DNA from: Verrucomicrobiales bacterium
GTDB lineage: Bacteria > Verrucomicrobiota > Verrucomicrobiia > Limisphaerales > RI-55
DNA length: 5,662 bases
Assembly (NCBI GenBank): GCA_003484235.1
Contig: DNDP01000428.1
Coordinates: 15,483-21,144, forward strand
Direction: 5' to 3'
The notes below the pieces were generated by a model. It did not search any database, was not told where the DNA came from, and saw only the letters and a program-made list of their open reading frames with translations. Positions 4,520 through 5,662 of the stretch are shown here, piece after piece. The translations under genes and the position numbers were made by a program. Each line of letters opens with the position of its first letter. Position 1 is the first letter of the stretch.

Positions 4520-5662
4520 ATGCGCCCGCTGAGTCTTATCGCAGGGACAAGCGTTGCCCTCTCGCTGCTGAGTGACGGACTGGCGACCAACGCCGTTGAT
4601 TCTCCCGTCGCTCCGGAAGCGGCCCGCGAAACTTTCCAGGTCGATGAAGGCCTGGTGGTTGAGTTGGTCGCCGCCGAGCCGCTGACGGCGTCGCCCGTGG
4701 CAATGGCCTGGGACGATGCCGGCCGTCTGTTCGTCGTCGAGAACCGCGGCTACCCGACCGGCATGCCCGACGGCTCCAAGGGTGGCGTCATCGCGAGCCT
4801 GGAGGACTCCGACGTGGACGGCCGCATGGATCGGCGCACGGTCTTCGCCGATGGTTTCACCTTTCCCAACGGCATCCTGGCGTGGAACGGCGGGTTCTTC
4901 GTCACCTGCGCACCGGACGTGTTCTTCCTCAAGGATACCGACGGCGACGGTCGTGCCGACCTGCGGCAGGTGGTGCTCACTGGATTCGACACCAGCAACT
5001 CGACGCAGCTCCGCGTCGCGCATCCGACGTTCGGGCCGGACGGCTGGATCTACCTGACCAGCGGTCTCACCCACGCCGGCGACATCACGTCGCCATTGCA
5101 TCTGGACCGGCCTGCAGTGCGCATCGGCACCGACTCGCGCTTCAATCCCTTCACCCACGAGATCGAGCCGGTGGACGGCCGCGGCCAGTTCGGCCAGACG
5201 TTTGACGACTGGGGCAACCGGTTTCACAACATGAACCGCGTCCACATCCAGCACACGGTGCTGCCGTCGCGGTTTCTCCAGCGCAACCCGGACTTCGCCT
5301 TCACCGAGACGGTGCACAACGTGCCCGAGGGGATGATCGACGATCTGCTCAAGTCGCGGAACGTCGCCGCGCGCATCTACCCGATCAGCGACAACCTCAC
5401 CACCGCCGACTCGCACGCGGGCACGTTCAGCGCCGCGTGCAGCCTGCTCGTCTATCGCGGCGACGGCCTGCCGGTCGATTACTACGGCGACGTCTTCACG
5501 TGCGATCCGACCGGCAACCTCGTTCACCGCGACCGTCTGACACCGGTCGGGCCGACGTTCAGTTCGCGGATGGTGAACGAGGGACGTGAGTTTCTGGCCT
5601 CGCGCGACAATTGGTTTCGCCCGGTCTTCCTCGCGACCGGTCCCGACGGCGCGCTCTACGTC
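4520..5662 (+). CDS. PVC-type putative membrane-bound dehydrogenase, N-terminal part (runs off right edge)
   Basis: The frame from the ATG at 4520 stays open for 381 codons to the window edge, so the 3' end is missing. The N-terminus MRPLSLIAGTSVALSLL is a signal peptide or lipoprotein-like anchor; cleavage is probably between residues 21 and 25. The next part follows the 'putative membrane-bound dehydrogenase' N-terminal family of Planctomycetes and Verrucomicrobia (TIGR02604 type) block by block: FQVDEGLVVELVAAEPL (39-55), DDAGRLFVVENRGYP (65-79), the calcium-like loops DSDVDGRMD (96-104) and DTDGDGRAD (139-147), FPNGILAWNGGFFV (115-128), FGPDGWIYLTSG (171-182), GNLVHRD (332-338), FLASRDNWFRP (358-368) and ATGPDGALYV (372-381). 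These form a predicted sugar-dehydrogenase-like beta-propeller outside the cytoplasm. In the family, HEAT-like repeats and a cytochrome c domain with a CxxCH haem site often follow; that part lies beyond the window. Oxidoreductase activity is family-based and unproven. The long open frame on the opposite strand is a shadow. Confidence 0.88.
   Translation, partial: MRPLSLIAGTSVALSLLSDGLATNAVDSPVAPEAARETFQVDEGLVVELVAAEPLTASPVAMAWDDAGRLFVVENRGYPTGMPDGSKGGVIASLEDSDVDGRMDRRTVFADGFTFPNGILAWNGGFFVTCAPDVFFLKDTDGDGRADLRQVVLTGFDTSNSTQLRVAHPTFGPDGWIYLTSGLTHAGDITSPLHLDRPAVRIGTDSRFNPFTHEIEPVDGRGQFGQTFDDWGNRFHNMNRVHIQHTVLPSRFLQRNPDFAFTETVHNVPEGMIDDLLKSRNVAARIYPISDNLTTADSHAGTFSAACSLLVYRGDGLPVDYYGDVFTCDPTGNLVHRDRLTPVGPTFSSRMVNEGREFLASRDNWFRPVFLATGPDGALYV

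Noticed and set aside
4221..4575. Short open frames (71-103 codons) in the gene-free region
   Set aside because: They run through the hairpin repeat, and their Arg/Pro/Gly-rich products are those expected from translated G+C-rich palindromes.
4397..5527. Long minus-strand open frame (376 codons) opposite the dehydrogenase-like gene
   Set aside because: The plus strand matches a known family from end to end in one frame. The minus frame is mirror-codon composition (Val/Arg/Ala/Gly-rich) and also reads through the inverted repeat.

Overview
The window looks like part of a chromosome from the Planctomycetota–Verrucomicrobiota group, more probably Verrucomicrobiota. The evidence is the high G+C content, the weak or absent Shine-Dalgarno sites, and a gene set typical of these phyla: an exported protein with FG-GAP/VCBS-type calcium motifs, a neutral-ceramidase-like exported hydrolase, and the N-terminal part of a 'putative membrane-bound dehydrogenase' (Pirellula/Verrucomicrobium type). 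The phylum is an inference from gene content; no rRNA or marker gene is present.

Layout, left to right. Positions 2-250 (+) hold the last 82 codons of an unidentified protein that enters from the left edge. It converges on, and overlaps by 13 nt, a HAD-superfamily phosphatase on the minus strand (238-1089, GTG start). A 151-nt divergent spacer (1090-1240) follows, and the rest of the window reads on the plus strand. Next come a secreted seven-motif beta-propeller-like protein (1241-2428), an exported ceramidase-family metal hydrolase (2516-3937, with a candidate promoter just upstream), and a small two-helix membrane protein 13 nt behind it (3951-4217). A 302-nt gene-free stretch (4218-4519) precedes the PVC-type dehydrogenase-like protein (4520 to beyond the right edge).

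The most interesting structure is in the gene-free stretch. Two ~96-nt units lie in inverted orientation (4286-4381 and 4410-4506), mirror-symmetric about position ~4396. Each unit has three hairpins in the same order with nearly identical spacing. The first and third hairpins differ between the units by paired, compensatory base changes, while most of the linker sequence between hairpins has diverged. This looks like a REP/BIME-like structured repeat, and one end lies 13 nt before the dehydrogenase start codon.

The three larger plus-strand proteins all carry plausible Sec signal peptides, so they probably work outside the cytoplasm. A shared role in handling an external organic substrate is possible, but the sequence does not name that substrate. 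The ceramidase-like protein lacks the catalytic serine of true neutral ceramidases (GDVSPN region; here GDLNHV) and is short. Its activity is therefore unlikely to be classical ceramide hydrolysis.
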